Assembly: GCA_037447655.1 (NCBI GenBank)
Contig: JBBHKE010002682.1
Coordinates: forward strand, 1-49,347
Source of the DNA: Zygnema cylindricum
Taxonomy: Eukaryota; Streptophyta; Zygnematophyceae; Zygnematales; Zygnemataceae
Length of the DNA: 49,347 nt
Direction: 5' to 3'
Translations under genes and position numbers: made by a program
Shown here: in pieces, positions 10,530-21,685 of the stretch
How the letters are laid out: each line of letters opens with the position of its first letter
Position numbering within the stretch: position 1 is the first letter of the stretch
The notes under the pieces: model-generated
Databases searched by the model: none
Told to the model about the DNA's origin: nothing
What the model saw: the letters and a program-made list of their open reading frames with translations, nothing else

Positions 10530-11841
10530 CAAGTTCGGACCTAGGGCTCCAAAAGGTTTACATCATTTTTGTAAGAAACCAGGGTCCTATATGGCGGAGT
10601 GCACTAAGCTAACCGAGCTTCGGTTGAAGGAGAGGCAGACCATTGGAACCCCAAGAGGAAAGAAAAAGGCCCTTGTGACACAGGTACATGAGGTGGAGTT
10701 CGAAGACGAGGACGATGAGCTCCTATTAGATGAGGAGTTAGAGGCGACAAACGAGGTCAAAATTCCACGAAAGCAGAAATGTGCTTTCGGTGGATTTAAA
10801 GGTGAAGCAGGCTGGATTGTAGATTCAGGTGCCTTCATGCACATATGTAAGGATAAACACCAATTCACTAAGATAAGAAAGATTCCTACCGTAAAGATAG
10901 AGTACGGGGATGGGAGGATACGCACTACTACTCTTTTAGGATCGGTAGATATAAAAGTATTAGTAGAAGGAAAGACTTCCATAGTTACATTCTCCGTTTT
11001 TTTGTTTATTCCGGAGCTGAACAAAAACCTCATCTCTACGTCTGTATTTGATGATAAGGGTTTTGATACTAGCACTAGGAAAGGAGTCTTTACTGCTAGT
11101 TTTGAGGAGGAAGTTTATTTCACAGCTGAAAAAGGTAGCCTAGGGATGTTTAGGCTGATTTTAAGCAATGAAAAGAAGAAAATTTATTATGCTGGTGTTC
11201 ATGATATAATGTTGTGGCATAATAGGCTTCGGCATGTGAATCTAGATAAGTTAACAAAAATGAAAAAGATAGGAGTAGTGGAAGGGATTCAGTTCAGTGA
11301 AAGTGAGAATCTAAATGATTCTAGTGGATGTGCTCAAGGCAGGTTACCCTTCCCCAAAACAACCACTTATAAGGGAGAAAAAATTATAAATTTAGTACAC
11401 ATGGATATTTGGGGACCAGCTAAAGTGCCCTCAACGGGGGGGAAGAGATTTATGATGACTATCACGGATGATTGGTCTCGGTATTCCAGGGTGTATTTTT
11501 TTGAAAAACAAGTCAAAGGCTCAAGATTTTTTAGACAGTATAAAGCATGGAGCGAAAAACTACATGAAACTCCAATCAAGGGAGTAAGGAGTGATAATGG
11601 TGGAGAGTATACTTCTAACCAGTTTGAGGATTTTTTGAGGGAAGATGTAGTACAACACCAAAACACAGTTCTAGAAAACCCGAAACAAAATAGGGTAGCT
11701 GAAAGATTAAATAGGAAACTACGTGATAGTGCTAGAAGTATGTTGTCGGATAAGAAGATAGGAAAAAGGTTTTGGGCAGAAGCAATGAACTGTGCTAATT
11801 ACCTCAAAAATAGAGTTTTTACTTCAGCTGTAAAAGGTTAA
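10530..11841 (+). pseudogene. CopC gag C-terminus, protease and integrase core
   Basis: The longest open frame in the window, 10483-11841. No ATG precedes it; the first codons are junction sequence. In order: a nucleocapsid knuckle HHFCKKPGSYMAEC (10561-10602), whose first Cys and His are replaced by His and Ser; a charged linker; protease WIVDSGAFMHICKDK with the D-S-G active site at 10822-10830; integrase zinc finger WHNRLRHVN (~11215) and SSGCAQG (~11323), where the third ligand Cys is Ser; and the catalytic D-D35-E: D in HMDIWGP (11404), D in SDNGGEY (11593), E in VAERLNR (11701). The frame ends at TAA 11839-11841 inside AVKG-x-THYERW, where relatives continue. Confidence 0.85.
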
Positions 11842-14017
11842 ACACATTATGAGAGATGGACCGGCCGAAAACCAGACATATCTCCCTTAAAGGTTCTCGG
11901 CAGTCAAGTATTCAGTCTAGATTCAGATCAGTCTAATTAGAAGCTAGATCCTAAAGGAAAACCGGGATACTTATTAGGATAGGATGAGGATGTTAAAGGA
12001 TACAAAGTTTATGATCTAAAAAGGGAAGATATAATCTTAGTAAAGCATCTAGTAGTTATGGATGAAGGAAAGTCTGTGGATCCTTTCAAGTATACAAAGT
12101 CAGTAAAATCAGATTTGCGTCAAAAAATTCCGAAAACTTTGAGCTTCCTAACTCTCCAAGTTTTAGAGAAGATGACATTCTTGTAGAAACAAATCAGACT
12201 GAAAAGGACTCGGCTGCGGAAACTCCTGTGACAACTCTACCCGAAGCGGAAGATATATTGATAATTGATTGAATTAAGGGACACGGGAGAAGCCGAGATT
12301 GTTCAAAGAACCCACGAGAACCATCTATTCCAGCCACTGATTTTGAGGGGGGAAGGAGAAGTAGCAAAAGGTTGCAAGAAAAACAAGTTAATAACAAAGT
12401 AACAAAACTATCTCATCAAGATGAACCTGAGACTTATGGAGAGGCGATGACTTGTTCAGAATGGAACCAGTCAAAGACAACCATCAATGAGGAGATGGCC
12501 TCTATTATGGCAGCCCATGCTTGGGAGCTAGTGGATTGTCCACCTAACTGAAAACCAATTGGTTGTAAGTGGGTGTTCAAATTAAAACTGAACCCAGATT
12601 ACACCATTGAGCGTTACAAAGCCCGGTTAGTGGAAAAATGATTTACACAAAACGAGGGAATCGACTACGAGAAAACCTTTGCCCCGATCGTCAGATTTCC
12701 CTCCGTCCGCATACTTCTCAGTCTAGAAACAACGGAAGACATAGAGGTGCACCAGATAGACATCAAAATAGCCTTTTTGCATAGAGAATTGGAAGAATAG
12801 ATCTTCATGCAACAACCCGAATGATTTGTGGAGGAATGAGAGGAGAGTAAAGTATGTCGATAGATTAAATCTCTTTATGGTTTGAAATAGGCGCCTCGAC
12901 ACTGGAATAAAAAGCTTGATGAGTTTCTTACCGGTCTAGGATATATCCGGATCAGCTCAGATCACTCAATCTATGTTTTTGAAGATGAGGAAGGTGTTAT
13001 TTTTTTGCAAATTATGTTGATGATTTGCTTGTTTAAAGTAAATCAATGGAAAATAATAATTAACTCAAAACTGATTCTAAAGGGAGATTTGAGATGAAAG
13101 ATATGGGGAAGGCAAGATATATTTTGGGAATTCAAGTAGTAAAAGACCGAGAAAGAAAGATTATAAGATTGACTCAAAAGGAAGCAATAGGGAAAATGTT
13201 GGAAAAAATTCAGATGGATAAAGCTAATAGTTGTACAACTTCAATAGATTTAAAGAAGGGAAGTGAGGGGAGTGAGGAAAAGGAGACATAGTCTTAGACG
13301 AGGAATTAAGTCCTGAAGAACAAAAACTCTTGCAAAACATTCCTTATAGGCAAATAGTGGGAAGCCTAATCTATTTTATTAATTCTACCCCGCCAAATTT
13401 AGCTGCAACTGTAGGAGTGTTGAGTATAAGTCTCAATGCTCCCACTAAAAGGGATTGGGAGGCAGCTAAGAGAGTCCTTAGATATTTGATAGGAACTAGG
13501 GATCTATAGTTGCATTTGGGTGGGGAGAATATTGACATCACTTCTTGGAGTGATGTCAGTTATGGTGATGCTCCGATGAGGAGATGTCCTTCTATATATG
13601 TATTATATATGGGTGATAGGGCTTGTTGTTAGAGTAGTAAACAACAAAAGGTTATTGCTAAGTCCACCATGGAGGCTGAGTATCTGGCCTCTTGCTTTGC
13701 TGTAAAAGAATTGATATGGGTCAAGTCTTTGCTTGTTGAGCTTGGATACCTTAAGAGTGGTGTGCAGATTTTTTTTTTGTGATAATCAGGTAGCAATCAC
13801 TATTTTTGCCAATCCTAAACATCATTTTAAAGTCAAACACATGGACATTAGACTCAGCTTTGTTAGAGAGAAAGTAGAAAACGAAATAATCAGTTTAGAG
13901 TACCGACCAGATAGCGAGATGGTACGAGATATGATGATCAAACCTGTGCCTTCCCCTAAGCTAGTTTTGTGTAAGGAGATGAAATTAAAGATTGAATTGA
14001 AAATAAAAGGAGTGTAG
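11842..14017 (+). pseudogene. CopC integrase C-terminus, reverse transcriptase and RNase H
   Basis: Past the stop at 11839 the same frame continues: THYERWTGRKPDISPLKVLG, DPKGKPGYLLG, VKHLVVMDEGKSVDPFK (~12035-12090), the acidic linker with FEGGRRSSKRLQEKQ (~12340-12385), then RT: MASIMAAHAWELVDCPPN (~12495), KWVFKLKLNPDYTIERYKA, FAPIVRFPSVRILL, SLYGLK (~12870), YVDD near 13012-13025 after a one-base frameshift, FEMKDMGKARYILGIQ (~13088). RNase H: VGSLIYFINST, RRCPSIYVLYMGDRACC, STMEAEYLASCFAVKELIW. A poly-T run at 13770-13779 shifts frame to CDNQVAIT. The frame 13733-14017 ends with TAG at 14015-14017, two bases inside the 3' LTR. At least six stops or shifts. Confidence 0.78.
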
Positions 14018-15074
14018 AAATTGATGGTTCTTTTAGTATTTTCTAGGTCTAAAATGAAATGTAGAAAAAAAGCTGAGGCAATCTCCCTCTAACTTCTCTC
14101 TCCAACTCCCACACTTGTTGCAGTCACTGAGAAGTTGGAGAGGAAGCTAGAGCCATGGCTGCCTATGCTATCCAAAGATTTACGGGTAATAGATTAGTTC
14201 ATTTAAGGTGTAGTAGATTTGTTGATTTACTAAAAGGGGAGCTTTCGGATCCAAGATTTGATCCTGGTACCTACGGTCCGTTAAAGGTGCCGGTAGCCGG
14301 TAGACCTATCCATTAAGTCTAAGACTAGTGGTAAGTGATATAGGGTTTAATCATTATATAAACGTTACCACGTAGGCTAATTCATTTAACAGCAACTATA
14401 TACGGGATACATAAAGTCAGTCATGTAAAGTACGGATTTCGATTAGGGAGAAAAAACAAGTACCGCGCATTTTTTTCGATAGCGAAACAAATACCGCGCA
14501 AGTACTATGATTGAAATCGACATTCGATCAGACTACCGAAAAGAATGCCGAGATCGCGGAAGAGGATTTCAGTGGTTTGTGGTCATCGCCACATCGGATG
14601 ACACGTGGCACCATGATATTGGATTTCGGCATCTCCAGGGATTACGGAAACGAATCTAGATATGACATGTGTCGATTTTTGGCCATGTCGTACAATGTCC
14701 GTACAAAAATTACACCACCAAATGTACCTTTATGTATGGCACACTAATATGATTGGTGATGTACTTCAGTAGATAAAGTTTTAGAGAAAGGTAGGACTTA
14801 AAAAAAATTGGTAGATAGGACCCTCTCTCCCAGAGCGCTTCTGTACAAAAGGTCAACTTTGACCCTTTATAACTTACTGCTCAAGGGAGCAAATTCAGAG
14901 ATTCTTTTTGCTATCGAATCAAGGGACTCTTGCTTTCACATGCGTGAAGGGGGTCAGTGTTTTTGTTTGCCAAAGTGGCAGTTATTCTTGCTGAAACACA
15001 AATGGGTCAGGATTATCGGAGAAGCTTCTTGCAAGCTATCCATTCTGAGGACCTATAAAGGTCTTAGAGTTATA
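14013..15074 (+). repeat. CopC 3' LTR (family A)
   Basis: Starts TGTAGAAATTG after the tract AAATAAAAGGAG and ends AGTTATA (CA changed to TA). About 1,060 bp. It contains the U3 hairpin (14091-14148), the box GCCATGGC (14153-14160), TATATAAACG near 14363 and the G-box ACACGTGG near 14600. The right part keeps the family's CTCAAGGGAGCAAATTC and CTTACTGCTCAAG-type sequence. Confidence 0.85.
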
Positions 15075-16372
15075 ATAATGGATGTCTTACCAACAAATAA
15101 TACTTTCAGATCCATAGATCTCACTAAACTAGTGGTTATTATTTTCCCATCCCCATTATCTCTCTCTACAGTTGGGATCTTTTTTATTTTGGTAAAAAAT
15201 GGTTTTTTTCTGCACATATGCATAGAGGAACCTAAATTAATAATCTGTCCTTATTTAAGAGCTTCTAATACTCCATTCTAAGCACAATTCGGCCTACTTT
15301 GAATCTACGGCTCATCTTTCACCTCTAGCTCCTACTTGAGAAACAGTTGTCCATCGTCCTCATTGGAACCCTCTCTCGTGTCTTGTGTTGCCACAAATGC
15401 TTTCTTATTTCATGCGGATGATTTACTAATCTGTCCCTCTTTTAATTGCAACTTCGTAAGTTTAGTATATTTTGACATGAAATGTCCCAACTTTTGAAAA
15501 AGTGACAAAGCCCCTTCGGAGGCCTTGAACTAGATTCGTCCAATCGGTTCGCAGTTCCTCGTCTAAATTTTCCATAAGGTTTATTGGAATCCTTATCCTC
15601 CCAGTTAGTTCCAGCAGGCAATACTTGAACAATCTTCCCTCCTCTCCGAATCTCAATTATGCTTTCCCCAAACCAAAATCATTTCGACAACGGAGTTCCA
15701 AACCGATCGATGATCTCGCAAATCTTGAACCCTTTTAATAATGTATTTAAAATCATCTGGGAGTTTCATCAACAAAGTATTCACCTTCTCTCTTGTCCCT
15801 TTTTCAAGACTCTGGCTATAAATAACCCGCTAAATCATTACAAAATTGTAACATTTTTCCTCCTTCGTAAACATATGCTTCTACCTTTTGATCTGCCAAC
15901 TTCTCCTGCTGAATAGTACCACTCTTGTAAATGTTGACAAGAGCCTCCCACAACTTATCCACCCAGTCCATATGAAGATGAGGTGTAGCAACTGGTTGAG
16001 TGAGACCCTCGAGAATAAAATGAGTTGCCACAGTATTGTTAAAAACCCAGATTTCTGTATCAACTGCCTCAATTTTTTGAACATCCACAAATGGTGTCGA
16101 TCTAGTAGCTATAGGTGTGAGTTTCTCCTTCCCTTTCTCCTTCCATTTGTCCTACACGATGCTTTCTCCAACATCCTCTACCACCTCTGCCTCCGCTAAT
16201 CCTCCTATGAATTGAAATCCTCCCAACCCAGGTGAAACTCCCAGTTTTGCAGTTGGTCACCGCACACAACCAGTCACAATGCCCATAGCTGTTTTTCAAA
16301 AAGTGCACCCCTCATCATGGTTTTTTAGTATATGAACCTAGTTCCATTGAAAATGGGCATCCTACCTTAGAA
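15075..16372 (-). pseudogene. CopB gag and start of protease
   Basis: On the minus strand from the PBS, the frame opens M-G-P-P-S-K-V, shifts by one base, and continues PIFNGTRFIY, then a stop. A longer open piece (16088-15816) reads MDVQKIEAVDTEIWVFNNTV, HFILEGLTQPVATPHLHMDW, VDKLWEALVNIYKSGTIQQE and AYVYEGGKMLQFCNDLAGYL: the helical gag core (UBN2-type retrotransposon gag) followed by a linker. The protease piece at about 15250-15080 reads IINLGSSMHMCRKKPFFTKI with active site D-S-G changed to N-L-G, then DLKVLFVGKTS. There it is cut by CopC. It encoded the structural protein of the particle; here it is inactive. Confidence 0.72.
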
Positions 16373-16386
16373 GGTGGGCCCATAAC
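16373..16386 (-). other. CopB primer binding site with embedded ATG
   Basis: On the minus strand GTTATGGGCCCACC, one base after the LTR end (TATA in place of TACA). It is a perfect 14-base complement to GGTGGGCCCATAAC of plant-type initiator tRNA-Met. The ATG inside it heads the gag frame. Confidence 0.78.
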
Positions 16387-16387
16387 T

Positions 16388-16818
16388 TATAATTCTGTGA
16401 CCTTCATTGGTCCACAAAATGTCCCGCTTATATAAAGCCTCTAGGATAATATTTGCCCTTTTGACTTTCCCACTGAATAAGTGCCACCATTGCTCTTAAA
16501 AACTCTGACTTACTACACCCTTGTTTAGTCTAGAATTCCTTGAGTCTGTAGCTAAAAGAATTGTTGAAACTTCCCTGGGGCCGCAGCAAAAACTGTTGCT
16601 TAAATTGCTCCTTAGAGCATGAAATGATGGTTGGCCAAAGATAGCTTATAAATATAAAAGGTCTCTCAAAGAGAGGTTCCTCAAAAAAGTCTTAGTCTTA
16701 AACTCCCTGTCTGAATCTCCTACTACTACTAAACCTCGGTAATCAAAAGGCTGTAAGGTATAAGATGGTACAAGTACCGTTGTATTTCTGCTATGACCAT
16801 AGTAGGCCATGGCCCCTT
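16388..16818 (-). repeat. CopB 5' LTR, 3' part
   Basis: The proximal part of CopB's 5' LTR, from the border next to the PBS up to CATGGCCCCTT, where CopD was inserted. It resumes at 25188. It matches CopB's 3' LTR at 7020-7076 plus 7880-8240. Confidence 0.8.
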
Positions 16819-17818
16819 TGCAATTTTATGTCCCCCATTGAGCTACAAAATTCAAGAAGCCTCTAGGTAGTTTTTGACTCATCCCCTTTCAACAAAGACC
16901 ACGTCTATCCAAGTAAGCAAACAGACAATCTAATAGCACCCTTTTGCAGTCTGAACTCCATTGAGTCCACAAAAAAAAGAATCACTGAAAAACGCCCAAC
17001 CAGGCGATAAGTTATGAAGTTGCAAATATGCCAATATTTATACAAACTAATTGGGAGAGAGGCAGCTACCTCCTCAATCTTCTAAATCCCAAACCCCTCT
17101 CACAACCCCTATCTACTGATGTGCGAACCAATAAGAAGACTGTATAGTACAGAATGGTACTATAAATGATGTCTTTTCTGTACGGCCCGTTTTTGACAAG
17201 GCCATGGATTTGAGGTTTGTCTCCTTCGGGCTTGTCCTCATGCTCCTCGAGATTTCCGCTTCCCAATGTTATCTTGCCACGTGGCGCTAGGTGATGTCAC
17301 GCTCGAAAACCCCCAAAGCCGCCATTCTGAGATCTCGGCGATGATGCGTGCTGTCAGATCCAAAACGACTTTTAATACGAGCCGTTAAGAATAAATGTTC
17401 AGTATATATGTTTCGTGCGGGTTTTTGATGGCACCATATTACAACTAGTCTCTATGTTCTTTTATCAACAATTCCGTTAATCGGAATAATGTTTCTAAAC
17501 AATGTTTAAGTAGTATTCAAACCCTATGTAATGTAACAAACTCTTACGACAGACTAGTTATAGCTGATGGCTACGCCTTGCTTTGTTAGTCGGAGGTTCG
17601 AGTCTTGTCGGACTCTACCCTTTTGTTAAAGAGTGACTTATGTCACTCTTGAGTCTTGCCTATGGAGCTGTGGCAGCCATGGCTCCACCTCCCTCACTTT
17701 TCTTCAGTGACTACAACAAGTATGTGGGCTAGAGTGAGGAGGTGGAGGCAGGCTGTTTATGCTTCCGTCTAATCTATTAAGACCTAGAAAATATCCCCAA
17801 AATCTAGAAATTTCAACA
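16819..17818 (-). repeat. CopD 3' LTR (family A)
   Basis: On the minus strand it runs from TGTTGAAATTTC to AAAATTGCA, 1,000 bp. The G-box CCACGTGG is at 17278-17285, the box GCCATGGC at 17675-17682, and the hairpin arms are CTCCACCTCCCTCAC (17683-17697) and GTGAGGAGGTGGAG (17734-17747). Confidence 0.88.
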
Positions 17819-20501
17819 CTCCTCTTATTTTCTAGTCTAATTTCAATTTTTCTTTTAATCCACAATTTTCTGTAGAGTATTTTAACTTGGGAGAGGATAG
17901 AGGTTTGGTCATCATATCAGCCACCATTTCCCCATCACCCCTATACACAAGATTCACAATTTTTTTTTCAACCTTTTACCTCACAAAACAGAATCTTATG
18001 TCCATATGTTTAGCCTTGAAATGATATTTTGGATTGGCTCCTATTGCAATGGCAGCTTGATTATCACAAAATAATTCATACACTCCCTCCTTCATATACC
18101 CCAGTTCTTGCAGTAAAGACTTGGCACACATCAACTCTTTCACAGCAAAACAAAAGGCCATGTACAAAACCTCCATATTGGATTGAGCAACCACCTTTTG
18201 TTGCTTACTACTTCAACAACAAACACCTTCTCCCTCATAAAACACATACCCAGAAGTACATCTTCTCATAGGTGCATCCTGATAACTGGCATCACTCGAA
18301 GTAGTGATGTCAGTGTGCTCCCCCCTCCCAAATGTAACCATTAATCCTTGGTTCCCACCATATATCTCATGACTCTCTTTGCTGCCTTCGTGTCTCTCTT
18401 CTTATAATCATTAAGACTCTTGAAGACTCTAATTGCTGTTGCTATGTCCGGTCTAGTACAATTCATAAAGTAGATTAAGCTTCCTACAACCTGCCTGTAA
18501 GAATAAACTTTATAAACTGTCTTTCTTCTGGACTCATCTAATCATCTAAGATTAGCACTCCTCTTTCTACACTCCCATTAATTACTTTCTTCAAGTCCAT
18601 GGGAGTGGTACAATTGTTTGTAATTTCTCAAGCATGTTTTTATAGCTTCTTTTTGAGAAAGACTTATAATCCTTTTCCCCTTATCTCTTTCCATTTGAAT
18701 TCCCCAAATGTATTTTGCCTCTCCTAAATCCTTCATGTCAAATCCGCTTCTACAATATTGCTTTAGCTTATTGATTTTTTCCATAGACTTATTTAACAAC
18801 AATAAATCATCCACATAAATTGCAATGAAAATAACACCATTCTCATCCTCAAACATATAAATATAATGGTCTGAATTGATCCAGATATATCCTAGACCGG
18901 TGAGAAACTCATCTATTTTTTTATTCCATTGTCAGGGAGCCTACTTTAGTCCATATAAGGACTTTATGAGTCTGCATAACTTGCCCTTCTCTCCTTCCTC
19001 TACAAACCCCTCTGGTTGCCACATGAAGATTTCTTCCTCTAGCTCACCGTTGAGGAAGGTGGTCTTAATATCCATCTCGTGTATTTCCATGTCTTCCGCT
19101 GCCACTAGACAAAGGAGAATCCTTACAAATGGGAACCGAACCACCGGAGCGTAAGTCTCTTTATAATCTATCCCCTCTTTTTGAGTGAAACCCTTTGCTA
19201 CCAACCAAGCTTTATTTCTCTCAATGGTATTATTTGAGTTCAGTTTTAGTTTAAACACCCAATCGGTTTTTTGTTTGGAGGACAATCCACTAGCTCCCAA
19301 GTATTTGCTTCCATGATGATGGCCATTTCATCATTTATGGCTCTAACCCATCTGTTTTTCTCTTGACTTTCCATTGCCTCCGAGTATGATTGAGATTCAT
19401 CTAGGTGAGACAACTCAGTTACCTTGTCAGCAGCCTGTTTTTTTTGTAGCCTTTTGCTACTTCTTCGTCCTCCCTCAAAGTTCGAAGCTGGAATGGAGGG
19501 AAGTTTTGGGTTCCTCCTCACTGTCTCATCGGCTCCCCTATCCATAGAAGCTGGTTGCGTCTACTCCTCCTGTGTATCCTCAAAGTGTATAAAGAAATGA
19601 GGAGATTGAAAAATATCTCCCCTATCTTGGATCTCCCCTGAATCTGCAATCACGTTTTAACTCATGTCCCTTCTGTGAAAATCTGGATCCTCCTCACTCT
19701 CGGACTCAAAATTGATTCTTCTCTTCTTATTGTAGTTGAAGGGATCAAATGACTTCCCTTCATCCATGAAAACTAGATGCTTTACTAGAAAGATATCTTG
19801 TTTAGCTAAGTCATATAATTTTAATCCTTTGACATCCTCATCGTATCCCACAAAATATCCCGATTTCCCTTTAGCATCTAGTTTCCTATTTTTTTATCCA
19901 TGTCAAAGCTGTAAACTTGACTGCCAAATACTTTCAGATGAGAAATATTTGGTTTCTTTCCAACCCATCTCTCATAAGGTGTCATTCCTTTCACGGCTGT
20001 AGTAAGGACTCTATTTTTAATGTAGTTGGCTCAGTTCACGGCTCCTGCTCAAAACTTTTTTCCTATCTTCTTATCGGCCAACATACGACGTACACCATTT
20101 GTTAGAGTTCGGTTCAACCTCTCAGCTACCCCATTTTGTTTTGAATTTTTCGATACAATTTTTTGATTCTGAACTCCCTCATCCTGCAAGTATTCCTCAA
20201 ATTGGTTAGATGTATATTTCTCCCATTGTCACTCCTTATTCTCTTAATGGGGGTCGTGTGCAACTTCTCACTCCAAGCTTTATACTCTTTAAAGTAAGTT
20301 AGTGTTTCATACTTTGTTTTTAGAAAGTAGACTTTACAGTATCTAGACCAATCATCAGTAAATGTCAATATAAACCTCTTCCCTCCCACCGAAGTTACTT
20401 TTGCCGGTCCTCAGATGTCCGAGTGGACTAGATCTAGTACTTTTTCACCCTTATATGTGGATATTTTGGGAAAAAAGAGCATGTGAGCCTTACATTGGGC
20501 A
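17819..20501 (-). pseudogene. CopD integrase core, reverse transcriptase and RNase H
   Basis: On the minus strand in coding order: FFPKISTYKGEKVLDLVHSD (~20480-20410, first catalytic Asp), FILTFTDDWSRYCKVYF, RIRSDNGRN (second Asp, ~20225), then a shift. Next come GYDEDVKGLKLYDL and VFMDEGKSFDPFNY (19851-19720), the linker LPSIPASNFEGGRRSSKRLQ (~19500), RT with WVFKLKLNSNNTIERNKAW, FTQKEGIDYKETYAPVVRFP, MDIKTTFLNGELEEEIFM, CRLIKSLYGLK (19260-18941), and FIAIYVDDLLLLNKSMEK (18830-18775) with an intact YVDD. RNase H follows with SNMEVLYMAFCFAVKELMCA and LFCDNQAAIAIGANPKYHFK (18180-18010). Frames 18941-19300, 19246-19545, 18578-18856 and 17976-18194 are open pieces. The polypurine tract AAAATAAGAGGAG is at 17819-17831. 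Confidence 0.82.
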
Positions 20502-21680
20502 TGAAACTCTGAGACCTCTATTAGCCCTCAGAGTAAGCAGATCCAAAAAAAGCTAATCAAGATAGTGCCGACTCCAAGTTGATATAAACCCAAATGACTC
20601 ACCCCTTGACAGTCAAAACCCCAATATATATTCACCCCTGTGAAATAACACTTTCTGTGTGCTTAGTTCCACCACAGAATGCAAAGTTTGAATATGAGAT
20701 TTGGACACATTCACCCACTTTGAATTTCCCTTAGAAATATCGTCACCCTGGTAGACAAAAACTTTGACCAACTACACCCCTGTGTAGCTTGGACTCCCTT
20801 GAGTCCGCAGCAAAAAGAATCACTGAAAATGGTCAAGTAAATTGATAGTTATGGCTGGCCAAAGTTTGCCATTTATACAAGGTGCTCTCTGGGAGAGGCA
20901 GCTACCTACCCAAAATTTTCTAAGTCCTATTCCCCCTCTAAAACTCTATTTACTGAAGTACGACACCAATCAAATTACTGTGTTGTACAGAAAAGTATAG
21001 GTGCCGGTGTACTTTCTGTACGGCCATTGTACGACATGGCCAAAATGTCGACACGTGTAAAATCAGGATTAGTTCCTGTAATCTCCGAAATTTTGTAATC
21101 CAATGTTATCACGCCACGTGTCATTTGACATGGCAAATACCGTAAAACGCCAAAAGTACCTTTTCCGTGTTCGCAGCGCCTATCGCGGCCGTCCGATCAA
21201 AATTGGCTATAATCCTAGCCGCTGAAATTCGACGCGCGGTATTTGTTTCGCTATCGAAACAAATGCGCGGTATCCGTTCTTTCCCCATACCGTACTTCGT
21301 ACTAAATCAAACTGTATCTATGCGCTAAGTATCTATTCGCCGTTAAACGAATTAATCTACAGGTAACGATTTATATATTTATCAAACCCTATATATTGTA
21401 ATATGTGTCCTAGACTTAACGGCTAGAGCTAACGGCTACTTCAAATTGACGGACGGCAGCGACCAGGATCAATTCCTGGGTCCGTCAACTAACTTTTGTT
21501 AAGTCTACCTAATTTACCCCATGTCTTCTCTAGAGAGCTTAGGCAGCCATGGCTCTAGCTCCCTATCCAGCCTTCAGTGAGTACAACAAGTGTGGGGGCT
21601 TGGAGAGGGGAGTTAGAGGCAGACTGCCTCTGCCTTTTTCTATCCTATTTACAGACCTAGAAAATACACAAATATCAACA
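20502..21680 (-). mobile_element. Solo LTR (family A variant) inside CopD integrase
   Basis: On the minus strand it runs from TGTTGATATTTGTG (21680) to CAGAGTTTCA (20502). It is bracketed by the exact 5-bp repeat GGGCA at 20497-20501 and 21681-21685. It splits the integrase zinc finger between DDISGCA and the downstream KAH-type segment. The first half matches other family-A LTRs (hairpin arms near 21553 and 21603-21618, GCCATGGC ~21546-21553, G-box CCACGTGT ~21116). The last ~200 bp diverge, so it is a subfamily. There is no internal region. Confidence 0.9.
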
Positions 21681-21685
21681 GGGCA

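Larger units (their letters stand above)
10490..15074 (+). mobile_element. CopC: Ty1/copia element inserted in CopB, left end deleted
   Basis: In plus orientation it begins abruptly in gag just before the nucleocapsid knuckle and runs through protease, integrase, RT, RNase H, polypurine tract and a complete 3' LTR. The right border is TTATA at 15074. CopB protease coding sequence (minus) starts at once, with ATAAT (15075-15079) as the expected target repeat. On the left, CopB linker sequence of opposite polarity meets CopC gag between about 10486 and 10530. One deletion removing CopC's 5' LTR and gag N-terminus together with CopB's integrase explains this. Confidence 0.78.

Noticed and set aside
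16388-17818. One 1.43-kb LTR shared by tandem copia elements
   Set aside because: The segment is two LTR pieces: CopB's (16388-16818) and a full CopD LTR (16819-17818). CopB's LTR resumes at 25188.
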